Shown here in pieces: positions 44,088-55,319 of a stretch of DNA of 64,000 nucleotides. The stretch spans positions 15,931,501-15,995,500 of the forward strand of contig JANJXV010000013.1 of NCBI GenBank assembly GCA_024803745.1. Reading direction: 5' to 3'. The DNA comes from Megascapheus bottae (Eukaryota > Chordata > Mammalia > Rodentia > Geomyidae). The position numbers and the translations under genes were made by a program. How positions within the stretch are numbered: position 1 is the first letter of the stretch; each line of letters begins with the position of its first letter. The notes beneath the pieces are model-generated. The model did not search any database, had not been told where the DNA came from, and was given only the letters and a program-made list of their open reading frames with translations.

Positions 44088-45062
44088 ATGACTCCCTGCA
44101 ATGCCACCGGCCACCCTCCTTTCTTCATTCTCCAAGGCATTCCTGGGATGGAAGACAAGCACCGCTGGCTGTCCATCCCCTTCTCCTCCATGTATTTTGT
44201 CACGGTGCTTGGGAACTGCTCGGTCCTCTTCACCATCTCCACGGAGCGCTCCCTCCACAAACCCATGTTCCTGCTCCTCTGCTTCTTGGCCCTCACGGAC
44301 CTCGGCATGTCCACAACCACCATTCCGAAGGTGTTGTGCATCTTCTGGTTTGGCCAGAGCAAGATCAGCTATGAAGGCTGCCTGGCCCAGCTGTTCTTCA
44401 TCCACTCCATCTCCGCCTTACAGTCAGCCATCCTGACCACCATGGCTTTTGACCGCTACGTGGCCATCTGCAAACCCTTGCATTATGCCACCATTCTTTC
44501 TAACAGTCGCATTGGGCTCGTCGGCCTCCTGAGCTTGGTGAGAGCCATCCTCTTTATTCTTCCCATGCCCATCTTCCTTCAGCATATGCCCTTCCAGGCC
44601 AATCGTGTCATCCCCACCACCTACTGTGAGCACATGGCTGTGGTGAAGCTGGTGTGTGTGGACACAACACTCAACCGGATTTATGGTCTGGTGATAGCCC
44701 TGGTGGTGGTTGGCTTAGACACCTCAGCCATTGCCTCCTCGTATGTGCTGATCATCCGGGCTATCATGCGTCTGTCTTCTAAGGAAGCCCACCACAAGGC
44801 AGTGAACACCTGCACCACACACATCTGTGTCATGCTCATCTCTTACACTCCCTGCCTTTTCTCCTTTCTTACTCATCGCTTTGGCAGAGGTATTCCACCC
44901 CATGTGCACACGATCCTTGGTAACCTCTATTTCCTGGTACCTCCAATGCTCAACCCTATCATTTATGGAGTGAAAACCAAGGAGTTTCGGGAGAAAGTGA
45001 CCAAGTACTTGGGCCTGAGGAAAGAGCCCAGCACCACTGCTCATAGTCAGAAAATGGTTTGA
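44088..45062 (+). CDS. Class I odorant receptor, OR52-like (receptor 2)
   Basis: An intact single-exon frame of 324 residues. Glycosylation site NAT is at 5-7, GIPGMEDKH opens the receptor-typical N-terminus, and PMF (59-61) replaces the common PMY. DRY is at 122-124 in MAFDRYVAICKP. TYCEHMAVVKL, KAVNTCTTHICV and PPMLNPIIYG are present. The C-terminus is slightly long and ends in a Ser/Thr-rich tail. A pyrimidine-rich stretch ending in AG (ctctcctcag near 44066) may be the 5'UTR acceptor. It lies 6.1 kb downstream of receptor 1 on the same strand; the two share OR52-type motifs but differ widely, so this is not a recent duplicate. Ligand unknown. Confidence 0.93.
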   Translation: MTPCNATGHPPFFILQGIPGMEDKHRWLSIPFSSMYFVTVLGNCSVLFTISTERSLHKPMFLLLCFLALTDLGMSTTTIPKVLCIFWFGQSKISYEGCLAQLFFIHSISALQSAILTTMAFDRYVAICKPLHYATILSNSRIGLVGLLSLVRAILFILPMPIFLQHMPFQANRVIPTTYCEHMAVVKLVCVDTTLNRIYGLVIALVVVGLDTSAIASSYVLIIRAIMRLSSKEAHHKAVNTCTTHICVMLISYTPCLFSFLTHRFGRGIPPHVHTILGNLYFLVPPMLNPIIYGVKTKEFREKVTKYLGLRKEPSTTAHSQKMV

Positions 45063-45582
45063 TAATCCAGCAGTTACAGGTATGAGGAGGAAATAGTTAA
45101 GTGAAGGAAGTTTGAAGGGAATTGACAAGTGGTAGAAATATGCTGAATTGGTTGGTCAGCTGCCAAGATGCTTATGAGAGACCTTAGTTTCAGTAACTCA
45201 GAAGAAAGAAAACTATTCCTGTGAATAAAATGACACCTGCTTTTTGTCATCAACAGAGTGGTTGGGCACATTGCATTGTGATACAATATATTAAAATATT
45301 TAAAAAAGCAAATTGTAAAACAGTTTATTTTCTTGGAAAAATACTTTGTCCTCTGACAATTGGGGAAATAACAGTTGTTGAAATGCTTCTTAAAAATCCA
45401 AGAGCCTTTAACCAACTTTGATGTCTCCCCCGCTACATGTAAACTTTGCTTACATTCTCTTTTGAATTCTAATGTAGGCATTTTTTCCCCGAAAACATTT
45501 GTAAAGCATATTTCTGTTTGGCCAGTGAGACATGCATCCTGCTGGGATTATTGCATTTTTTGTAGTGTTCACATCTAGGCAT

Positions 45583-45632
<50 letters not shown>

Positions 45633-46560
45633 TATGTGCTGTATACCCCAGCTCCAAATTTGTGTTAGATATCGTCAGTACTTCTAGACATGCAATGCCA
45701 ATTCATTATTAAAATGAACTCTTTGCCATTACAAAAGGCTTATCATTCCAGTTCTTTCTTTTCTCAACAATTTTAATATGCAGTTTTCAAATCTTTATCT
45801 TTAATTTATTTCTAAAAATTTTAATCATAATTGATCCAAATGTTAAATTTGATCTTAAATTCTGGTTAATTTATTGTCAGTTACAGAAACACAGCTGATT
45901 TATGTTATTTCTGTATCATAAAGGTGCCGAGCACTTGTTGATTCTTTAAGATTTCTATGTGTAGCATCTTCCTTTCCAATTTCAGTGCTCTTTTTCCTGA
46001 CTCGATTGCGTAAAAACACTTTGGACTATAACACCCATCTTATTCATGCATGATCAGGTGGTTTGTTTTCATATAGAGAATAATGGAAGAGCAAACAATA
46101 GCTGGACCATGACAAATGAGTGGTAGAATGTTACCATGGTCTACGAAGGCATGGTCAAATTAAATGTGGGTATGGGTGTGTATTTGTGTATTCAAAAGGG
46201 AATGGGAGTCATTATTTAATTATCTCGAATGCAGAAGCCTGACATTTGGGCAACAGAACTTTGCTGCTTTTGGAATCATGAGCCTAGAAAAATTAGGTAG
46301 AAGATATATAATATTAGAGACCCAGTCAAGGAAAAGGAAGAGAAGGTGAGGCTCCTAGGGTCAAAAGGCTGATATGCATTTTAACTAATTTCAGGTAAGT
46401 AAAATCTCCTAGAGTCAACATATACCACAAATTACTATGACATTATGAGTAAGGATTGCTTAATAGAAAAATCTATCTGATTAAACATCGATTTAAGACT
46501 TCCTTTGATAGTAATCAAGAATTTACCACTTAAGTTCTTTCTATAGGTTTTAAAAAATTC
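45063..46560. other. Downstream of receptor 2
   Basis: Unique AT-rich sequence apart from the GT repeat at 45589-45631. It may contain receptor 2's 3'UTR. Confidence 0.4.
45589..45631. repeat. GT repeat downstream of receptor 2
   Basis: About 21 units, 0.5 kb beyond the receptor 2 stop. Confidence 0.95.
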
Positions 46561-46566
46561 TCCTTT

Positions 46567-46735
46567 ATGGGCCGGGACTTTGGCCTAGTGGTAGAATGCT
46601 TGCTTAGCATGCATGAAGCCTTGGGTTTGATTCCTGGAAGTGGTGCAGTGGCTCAAGTGGCAGAGCACTATCCTTGAGAAAGCCCCAGGACAGTGCTCAG
46701 TGCTCTGAGTTTAAGCCCCAGGAATGGGCAAAAAA
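46567..46735 (+). mobile_element. IDL-Geo type SINE with deleted monomer junction
   Basis: The sequence tgggccgggactttggccta to gtttgattcc is joined directly to tggaagtggtgcagtggctc, losing the usual linker (ttggtaccacatacacagaa). Confidence 0.78.
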
Positions 46736-46914
46736 AATCCAACTCCTAGAACCTCATATAATCTATCTTTAGTAGAATAAAAAATTATACTTAATTCAGA
46801 TAACCTTAGAATATGTTCTTTCAAAAAATATATAAAAGATGACCTTAAGAAAAAGAGCTTAAAGAAAAAAAAGTTCATAGTTTTTAACATTTACTTTTAT
46901 TTCATCAATTTATT

Positions 46915-47135
46915 ATTTTTGTGCCAGTATTGGATATTGTGCTCCCCCTTAGCTGTTTTGATCCTGCACAATGCTTTTCTACTCAAGCCACACCTCTAGC
47001 TCTAGCTTTATGCTTGTTCATTGAAAATAAGAATCTCAAAACTTAGCGCGAAGCTGGTTTTACATCTCATTCTCATTTCTCAGCCTTTTGGGTAACTAGT
47101 GTTATAGACATGAGGCACCAGAGCTTGACTGTATA
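46915..47135 (-). mobile_element. Composite SINE, diverged
   Basis: The sequence tttttgtgccagtattggat to tagacatgaggcaccagagc. Confidence 0.55.
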
Positions 47136-47379
47136 TTTACTTCTTTCTAAGTCTTGTTTTGGGGGGAAGAACTAAATTAGAATGTATTATCATTCAAATT
47201 TTTACTATTCATTTTGTATTGTTTTTGAGGAAGAATATGGTTTGTAAAGTAGTAAAAGGCAGTAAACTTTAAAAGTAATAAGCATGTCTCTATGCAGCTA
47301 TATATTATAGTTCTATAGAAGTAAAACTACAAATTTGATTCTTTCTTTCTTGCTTTCTTGCTTGCTTGCTTGCTTGCTT

Positions 47380-47565
47380 TTGCCAGTCCTGGGGCTTATA
47401 CTCAGGGCCTGCACATTGCCCAGAGTGCTCAAGGCTAGCACTCTACCATTTGAGCCACAGCACCATTTCCACCTTTTTCTATGGATGTGGTACAGAGGAA
47501 TTGAACCCAGGTCTTTGTGCATGCTAGGCAAGCACTCTAACACTAAGCCAAACTCCTGGCCAAAA
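47380..47565 (-). mobile_element. IDL-Geo type SINE
   Basis: The sequence ttgccagtcctggggcttat to taagccaaactcctggcc, preceded by CTTT/CTTG repeats (47335-47378) in the tail position. Confidence 0.8.
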
Positions 47566-47794
47566 TTTGATTCATTCTAAAATATGAGTATGACAGAGGA
47601 TAGAAATAGAATACTTCAAAGTTAATTGAAGTATTGACATCAGAAGCAAGGGAAGCATAGGCCCAAAGTGCTCATGCAAAACACCAATGACTTTAACAGA
47701 AATAGACCTTGTCAGTGTTTCTGGGATTGTCATACAAACTGTGTTAGTTAAGATCAGATGTAACACAGGAGGAATATCTTTAAAGAAGTGTTTT

Positions 47795-47990
47795 AAGTGG
47801 GCTGTTGCTGGCTCATGCCTATGATCCTAGCTACTCAACATGCTGATATCTGAGGACTGAAGTTCAAAGTCTACCTGGGCAGACAAATCTGAAAGACTGG
47901 TTACCAGGTAACAGCAAAAGCCAGAGACAAACATGTGGCTCAAGTGGTAGTGTATCAGCCATAAGTGAAAAAAGCCAAGCAAAGTAAACA
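47795..47990 (+). mobile_element. Composite SINE
   Basis: The sequence gtgggctgttgctggctcat to agccaagcaaagtaaacaaa. Confidence 0.6.
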
Positions 47991-48124
47991 AATACTATCT
48001 GTTCTGTTGGCAAAACTGAATTAAATACAAATTAGAATATAGCAGCTAAAATTTGTGTCTATTTACTAAAAATATTTTAATTACTATTCCACTTCAACAC
48101 CAATACACACACACACACACACAC

Positions 48125-48295
48125 ATATTGTCAGTCCTGGGGCTTGAACTCAGGGCCTAGGCACTAGCTTTTTTTTTTTTTTTTTTGCAAGGCTAGCACT
48201 CTGCCACTGGAGCCACAGTGCCACTTCCAGCTTTTTCTGTGTCTGTTGTACCGAAGGCAAGCACTCTACCACCAGGCCACACTCCCACCGCAAAT
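48125..48295 (-). mobile_element. IDL-Geo type SINE, internally deleted
   Basis: It follows a CA repeat (48103-48124) and contains an internal T-run (48170-48186). Part of the left monomer is missing. Confidence 0.7.
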
Positions 48296-48768
48296 AGATA
48301 TATTTTACATGTGGTTTTCAAAATTTTATAGCATCCCTTATATATTGCTAACCTATACTTAAGCAGTTGCTTATTGATGACAGATGATTGTTTCTATACC
48401 TTTGTTCAAAAAGCTTACCTGAGAAGCAATCATGATATCATGTTCTCAGCACTCTGCAGGCTCAGGGAAGAGGATCAGGAATTCAAGGTAGCCTAAGGCC
48501 CTGTCTTAAACAATAACAAAAGCCTCAAGACTATAAGCATCCTGCAGTATTGACAGTTCACTCATTTTCTGTGACAAAATAAGAATCACTAAAAGCAAGT
48601 AGAAATAGTTATTAGAACAAAGGGATGGTATACTTCTTTTACTTTTCTCATAGCAATTTTGACTAGTTATCAATATACACAATAGAAACTATTAACATTA
48701 AAATAAATTTTGTAGATTGTAAACAACTTCCCACCCAATGATACAATGATACTGGAGATATTTTATCC

Positions 48769-48771
<3 letters not shown>

Positions 48772-48807
<36 letters not shown>
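48772..48807. repeat. TTA trinucleotide repeat
   Basis: Twelve units at the tail of a - strand SINE. Confidence 0.95.
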
Positions 48808-49040
48808 GTCAGTCATGGGGCTAGAACTCTGGGTCTGGGATCTATTCCTGAGCTCTTCAGCTCAAGGCTAATGCTCTACCATTTTGAACCACAGAGCCAT
48901 TTCGAGTTTTCTGGTGGTTAATTGGAGATAAGAGTCTCATAGACTTCTGTGCCTGTGCTGGCTTTGAATGGTGATTCTCAGATCTCAACTTCCTGAATAG
49001 CTAGGATTACAAGCATGAGACAGGGGTACCTGGCCTATTT
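48808..49040 (-). mobile_element. Composite SINE with TTA-repeat tail
   Basis: The A-rich tail has become a TTA microsatellite (48772-48807 as read here). Body from gtcagtcatggggctagaac to aggattacaagcatgagaca. Confidence 0.72.
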
Positions 49041-49044
49041 TAAC

Positions 49045-49995
49045 TTATTTATAATCTCCTTAGAGCTAATGTAATATATAAACAAAAGCTAGGTAGCTTA
49101 AAATAAAAGTTGCTGCTATTGTTTTCCTCTTATGGCTCTGGAGACTATCAAATCAAGTTGTTAGCAGGGTCAGGTTCTTTTTGATGTCACTAAGAGAGAC
49201 TCTTTCCTTGCTTCTCTCTTAGCTTCTGATTGTTGCTTATAATTACTGTCATGCTTGACCTTGAAAGTGTATCAATAATCTCTGCTTCTATCATCTCCTG
49301 GAATCCTTCTGGGTGTATCTTCCCAGCTTCCTCTTTCTATATCAAATATTCCTTTTCCTATAACGATGTTAGCATTAGTGCAGACGCTCCTCTCCTTCCA
49401 CATCAGCTCATTTTAACTTGATTGCACCTACAAATATTCATTTTATTTCTATACAAAGTCTGAAGTTCTGAGTGGTCATGAATTTTGGAGGGTAAATTAT
49501 TCAGGACAGTAAAACATTTCTGTTCAGACATATTTAATATGCAAACAAAAATTCTGCAAGTATTATTACTACAGAAAGAAATCAAGTTTATAAGTGCTAT
49601 TTTACAATGTATTATTTAAATTAATACTGTTGACATCAAGCCATGATAGCATATAACATAAAAAAAAAACAGTCTCAGCATTATTTAACCAACCTGGTAT
49701 TAATAGACATTCAGGCTGATTCCACTTGAGTAAGTGGAATAAATGATGCTGTAGTTTTAGAACAGAGGCTAGAAAATCACATCCTCTGCACTAATTTTGA
49801 TCTGCTACCTACTGATATAAGTGAAGTTTTTTTATGGAAGAGAGTGGAATTTGTTTTCTCTTCATCTGTGACTCTCATTGCACTACATTGGCAGAGTTGT
49901 GACTCAAACTACATCACCTGAAAAGCCAAATATGTTCACTGTCTGAAACTTAATAGGAGAAAATGTACTTTACTGATCGTGCCTTCAAGGACTAC
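49045..49995. other. Intergenic, nothing recognised
   Basis: Unique sequence between a SINE and the GA repeat, with no coding signal. Confidence 0.45.
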
Positions 49996-49999
49996 AGAT

Positions 50000-50095
<96 letters not shown>

Positions 50096-50106
50096 GAGAA
50101 AGAGAG
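50000..50106. repeat. Long GA repeat
   Basis: Over 100 bases of GA with only four single-base breaks. Confidence 0.95.
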
Positions 50107-50929
50107 TTAGAAACAGATTCTTCTTCTTTTACTGGGAAATACTAGGCTATTTCATCACATTTTGTGACTAGGACTGTGTCATGCAGTATTAGCAATTTTG
50201 CTCTCATGATATCAAACCTCATAACATGCAGGGCTTGTCCTCAGGGAAACTCTCAAGTCATTTATTCTGATAAGCATCTCATTGATTTTAAAGAAAAACA
50301 AAAAGCTACAGGCATCCCTATGTTTTCAAAAACATTATTAGTATGTAATTAATATACATGTATCTCCATTTCCATAAATGCTTACAATGGTACTTTAATT
50401 AAATCTCCCCCTCCTATTATTCTCTTTCCATAGTCTCTGAATCTCATCTATGTATATCGTTGTTTTTCCTCCATGTTTGTCATAAGCATCACCATTATCA
50501 TTGTCCACTTTGGAAAAAATATGATTCCTATTAGATTAACAAGTCATGATAAAAATCAATTGTCTAAAGAGGTTTTACATGTTAAGGTGCAATATAAAGA
50601 CAAAGTGTGCCAAATTCCTTTAGCAAGAAGGTACTAGTTAGAAACACACATGCACACATGCACATCCACATAAACAAATTAAGCAATAGCAAATATCAAA
50701 AAGGTGCCTACATAAACTCTCCATCAAGACAGTCTTTTTCATTTATAGAGAAATTTTGTGTTTAGTCGAGGTACATGAATACAGCCGTGAAAGTCATCAG
50801 AGGATCTGGACTGTCCTTGCTCTTGTTAAATACACATAAAGAGAGATCCCTTAAGATTTCCCTTTTGAAGATCATAGCTCAATAAACATACAAATATGTT
50901 AGCCTTTTGTGTATGGAAGACAAAAGGAA

Positions 50930-51138
50930 GAAAGGGGGAATAGAAGAAGGGAGGGAAAGGAAGGAGAGAGAGGGAGAGGGAGAGGGGTGGTGGGGAGGAA
51001 GGAGGAGGGAGGGAAAGAAGGAAGGAAGGAAGGAAGGAAGGAAGGAAGGAAGGAAGGAAGGAAGGAAGGAAGGAAGGAAGGAAGGAAGGAAGGAAGAGAG
51101 GGAGGGAGAGAGGGAGGGAGGGAGGGAGGGAGGGAGGA
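50930..51138. repeat. Polypurine tract with GGAA and GGGA repeats
   Basis: Some 200 bases with almost no pyrimidine on the + strand. A pure GGAA core lies at 51017-51094 and GGGA to 51137. It ends 86 bases from the receptor 3 stop codon. Its pyrimidine strand gives long Leu/Pro/Ser frames with no coding value. Confidence 0.95.
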
Positions 51139-51223
51139 AACCATTCTTCATGGTCTATTCTTTTCACAGTTCACATGGAGACTAAGGGTTAGATGGTTGA
51201 AGGAAAGCATTCTTATTGTCAGC

Positions 51224-52150
51224 CTATGAAGTTCTTCTGTTCAGGCATTTGGCCACCCTCTCTCTCATTTCCTTCATCTTTATACCGTAGATGATGGGGT
51301 TGAGCACTGAAGGCAAGAGGAGGTAGAGATTGGCAAGGAGAATATGGGCATGAGGTGGAATGTTGCGACCAATGCGGTGGGTGATGGAAGAAAAGACGGC
51401 AGGCACGTAGGTGACAAGGATGACAAAGAGGTGGGCAGAGCAGGTGTTGAGGGCTTTGAAGGTGGCATCTCGGGAGTTGAGGCGCACCACGGCCTGCAGG
51501 ATGAGCGCATAGGAGAAGCCGATGAGCAGCAAATCGAGTCCTACCACAAGCAAGATCACAAAGAGCCCGTAGATCCGACTGGGTCTAGTGTGGCTGCAAG
51601 CCATTTTCACCACAGCCATGTGGTCACAGTATGTGTGAGGAATGACCCTGTGGCAGAAAGCCAGTCTCTGAAGTAGAAGAGGCATAGGCAGGATGAGAAT
51701 CACACCTTTGGCTAGAGCCAGTAATCCCAGACGTGCAACTAGGGAATGACTCAGAATTGTATTGTAGCGTAATGGCTCACACACAGCCACGAAGCGGTCA
51801 AAAGCCATTGCCACAAGGACAGCTGATCGGACCACAGATGCTCCATGGATGAAAAACATCTGGGTGAAACAGGCATTGGCAGCTATGTCTCGATCGTTGA
51901 GCCAGAAGATGCACAGGAGCTTGGGCACAAAAGCGAGGGTGGATATGATATCAGCAGTCATCAGCAGGGCCAGGAGTAGGTACATTGGTGTGTGAAGGGT
52001 GGACTGTGTGGTGACCAGGAAAAGGACAGCGCCATTACCAATGAGGATAGCCAAAAACATGGAAGAAAAAGGAACAGAGAGCCACAAGTGCTGTGACTCT
52101 AAGCCAGGTATGCCCAGCAGAATGAAGCTGGAGTGGTTGAGGAGCAGCAT
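51224..52150 (-). CDS. Class I odorant receptor, OR52-like (receptor 3)
   Basis: An intact single-exon frame of 308 residues on the - strand, opposite to the other two receptors. Glycosylation site NHS is at 5-7, followed by GIPGLESQHLW. PMYLLLALL (55-63), HTYCDHMAVVKMAC, KALNTCSAHLFVILV and LNPIIYG identify the class I fold. The DRY motif reads DRF (118-120) in MAFDRFVAVCEP, a conservative change seen in some functional receptors. The N-terminus is short but complete for class I. A long GGAA/GGGA repeat begins about 85 bp beyond the stop codon. The reading frame gives no sign of decay. Confidence 0.93.
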   Translation of the reverse strand: MLLLNHSSFILLGIPGLESQHLWLSVPFSSMFLAILIGNGAVLFLVTTQSTLHTPMYLLLALLMTADIISTLAFVPKLLCIFWLNDRDIAANACFTQMFFIHGASVVRSAVLVAMAFDRFVAVCEPLRYNTILSHSLVARLGLLALAKGVILILPMPLLLQRLAFCHRVIPHTYCDHMAVVKMACSHTRPSRIYGLFVILLVVGLDLLLIGFSYALILQAVVRLNSRDATFKALNTCSAHLFVILVTYVPAVFSSITHRIGRNIPPHAHILLANLYLLLPSVLNPIIYGIKMKEMRERVAKCLNRRTS

Positions 52151-52154
52151 AACA

Positions 52155-53090
52155 GAAACTGTCGGTGGTGGTACAAGGAGGTTTATAACCTGCCAATGAG
52201 AGACATGTTTAGTGAGTTCCTTGTATTAGTCTGAGAGCTAATGACATGCTTAGTGGGGCAGAGGGTAGAGGGAGAGATGACATAATTACTTATTTGAATG
52301 ATGAAGCCCACATTGACTTTAGGTCAACCTCTAACCACCATTATCATTTTTATAATGTCTCTTCTCTGATGCTTTGGCTTCTTTTCCATGTCAGAATATT
52401 GCAGTGAACCTTTATTTTCACCTTTCACATTTGAGCAATTCTACACTTGAAAGATTTTGAAGTTCTGAGCGATGATAAGAGGAAACAATGGCTCACCTGA
52501 TGAAAGAATGGTTATATATCATTGGGAAGACTTCAGTGTACACATGAAGGAGAAATAAGCTGTATTACCCCTTGTTTCAAGAATGCTGAGTGTTTGAAAG
52601 AATAACATTTAACATTTGCACTTTCATGTGCTCTCCTCTAGCCTAGGATCTATTTTCTAGCGGTGATAATTCTTTTTCTTCCTGCAGCTGTCTTATTTTT
52701 TTGAGAAAATAACAACTTATGGTAGATACAATTTCCAAATAAGGATCCTATCAGTTGATTATCTCTTGTTATGTGTACATGCGCTGTTAGGCCATCTTTT
52801 ACGCTTGTATGAAACACTTTGTTCATCTCTTTCTCTTTTAACTGGTGTTCATATGTACATTATGTTTATCCTTAATTCAAAAGTATTTGCTTCAAACTAT
52901 TCTGCTGGGATACCTAAGGATATTTATGTATTCTTCATTTCCTAAGGTGGATTAAGCAGAATTCCCTTCTTTCAGAATCTTCAGGCACTCTTAGTTAGTT
53001 ATTCAATCAAGAACACTTTCTGCCAGCATGCATGTCTATGAAACCAACTGTCTTTATCTTCTGTACTTTGTCCATTCCATAGAGTATACT
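52155..53090. other. Upstream of receptor 3
   Basis: This would hold the 5'UTR exon and promoter of receptor 3 on the - strand. No specific site could be fixed. Confidence 0.4.
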
Positions 53091-53091
53091 A

Positions 53092-53094
<3 letters not shown>

Positions 53095-53138
<44 letters not shown>
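53095..53138. repeat. TA dinucleotide repeat
   Basis: About 19 TA units flanked by tgtg steps on both sides. Confidence 0.95.
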
Positions 53139-53141
<3 letters not shown>

Positions 53142-53149
53142 GTGTATGT

Positions 53150-53300
53150 ATGTTGGTGTCATGGGAAGAAAAATCTAAGAGAAAACAAGGGAAGAGTTGA
53201 CACTGTTCAGAAAAAAATGTACTCATTACCTGATTTATGTAATGGTAACACCTCCGTATATCACCTTTACAACAGGAATAAAAAGAAAGAATATATTAAG
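53150..53300 (+). mobile_element. LINE-1 3'UTR end
   Basis: The sequence ggtaacacctccgtatatca, then cctttacaacaggaataaaa, is the same 3' terminus as at 33.4 kb. It follows a TA repeat. Confidence 0.55.
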
Positions 53301-53309
53301 TCTATCATG

Positions 53310-54570
53310 CATAATAGAGCCTCTTCATCATGTTAGAATTGCACTTCAGAGAACACATCGATAGGAGGTTCCACAAAAAGAAATAATTTAGATCTGAATA
53401 AAAAATTGAGTTTGAAGCCTCTGCAAAGGACATATATATTTTCACGATTTCATGTTATGATGTGAATCACTGAATTCATTAAAACAGTTATAAGATACAA
53501 TTACACCATGAAATGTAATATTGTTATTCCTTTATAACTTAATAATACCTGAAAAGTGTGTTTCAGGTTCCTTTGGATCTCTTACCATCTTACCTTCTCA
53601 CCAGGCTAGGAATGCTGCTCCATTGTTGCATGTACTTTCTTGTGTTTATAGTCTATATCTTTGGTCTTTGTGCCCTTTGCTGGACTAATAGAGTAATTCT
53701 ATTGAACAACCTTTGCCTGCTGTTTTCCTTGAGCAGCTGAGCAAAACTTCCAAGAAACATAACCACGTCTTCTAGATCTAGTTTATCCATAGCTGTCTGG
53801 TTAGTTCCCAGACATCTAGGCAATCATAACACATGGCCATCCCTACATCTATGGGAAACACTGTGTTATCTTTCTTCTCAAACTTTCAGCTCAAAGCAAG
53901 AAGATGGTGGTAGGGTGAAACATGTGTGAGGATGTAACAATGAAATCTCTCCTGTATAAATAATGTAAGCTAATAACCTATCTGAGAAGATTATCTTTCT
54001 ACTTTGTAGACATCAAAATGAAATTTTCTCATTTCCCCAGTGACACCTGGTGCTGACCAGGGGCTTGGCATCTATACTCTGTCTTTCTGTTAGGATGAAA
54101 TCTCATTTAAGGATGACTCACCTGCATCTGAAATGAGTCCCAGTTGCTACTGCCTTGATGCCGCTCTCTCCCACCTCACTGACACTGAATTAATGAGACT
54201 CTCACTTATTTCACAGTTACCATTCGGGATGGAACATTACCAGCTTTCAAACAGCTACCAATATCACTTCCCATTGCTCTTTCTGCTTCTCTTTCTCCTG
54301 CACATTATTGACTGCTCAGAGAGCAGACATATCCCTTTAAAATCTTTGGAAATAGAAATAACATGCTATCTTAACCTTTAATAGCTTCCTAGCTAGAAAG
54401 AAGAAATTTAGAACTCTACACGTACAGTGAATGTTCAAAGCCCCTCAGCATAGTCTCCTTAGGAAGACTCTCGATCCTCACAAAATGTAAGGCAGCATCA
54501 AGGTTTAGCTTACTTGACCTTCTACCATCTCTCACCCTGCGTGCTCCATTCTCAGTCATTTCTCTCATTT
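53310..54570. other. Intergenic, nothing recognised
   Basis: Mixed sequence with short frames lacking any family feature. Confidence 0.45.
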
Positions 54571-54574
54571 TGTG

Positions 54575-54812
54575 TGTGTCTGTGTTGGTACTGGGGCTTG
54601 AACCCAGGATCTTGCAGTTTTGTTTAATTTTTCTACTCAAGGCTGGCACTCTACTGCTGGAACCACACTATAACTTCTGGCATTTTGTTGGTTAATTGGA
54701 GATATGAGTCTCACTCATTTGTATCCTTGAACTGGCTTTGAACCATGATCCTCAGATCTCAGCCTCCTGAGTATTTAGGATTATAGGGGTTGGCTACCAG
54801 CATCTGGCTTGT
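54575..54812 (-). mobile_element. Composite SINE
   Basis: The sequence ttggtactggggcttgaacc to gtttaggattataggggttg. Confidence 0.65.
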
Positions 54813-55259
54813 TTTTTCCATTTGATAATCTTTTCTTATCCTCCTGTGCTTGCTCTTCCTTCTCTATCCCCACTAACCTTTATGCCATTTACTCTCTATT
54901 TATACAAGAATCTATGCAAGCTTCATTGCATCTTCAACTTCTATTTTATGTGATATGAAACTACATAATATCTGAAATAATAATATTGCTTCAAATGCAG
55001 AATTGGTGTATGATGATGGGAGAAGGAAAGATATAATATCAGAAAAATCTATATCTACTTAGGAATAGTGCAAACTTCAGTGTGACCTTGCTGTGAAGTA
55101 CACAGAGTCTGGGGACAAGTGAGAAATGCACTCTTGATTAGCAGCTGGTTGTGTCTAGAGTGCTCTCCTTCTTCCTTTGTTCTTTATTCAATCAGCTTAT
55201 GCTCAGTGAACCCTATGTCCATTTTTTGCCTCTTGCCCATAGCACAGCTTTGCTATGTC

Positions 55260-55317
55260 GGTGGTGGTGGTGGTGGTGGTGGTGGTGGTGGTGGTGTGTG
55301 TGTGTGTGTGTGTGTGT
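55260..55317. repeat. Compound GGT / GT repeat
   Basis: About twelve GGT units pass directly into about eleven GT units. Confidence 0.95.
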
Positions 55318-55319
55318 TA

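Noticed and set aside
50826..51229. Five overlapping frames of 80-113 codons on both strands
   Set aside because: Products of the polypurine tract; Pro/Ser/Leu or Gly/Lys/Glu runs only.
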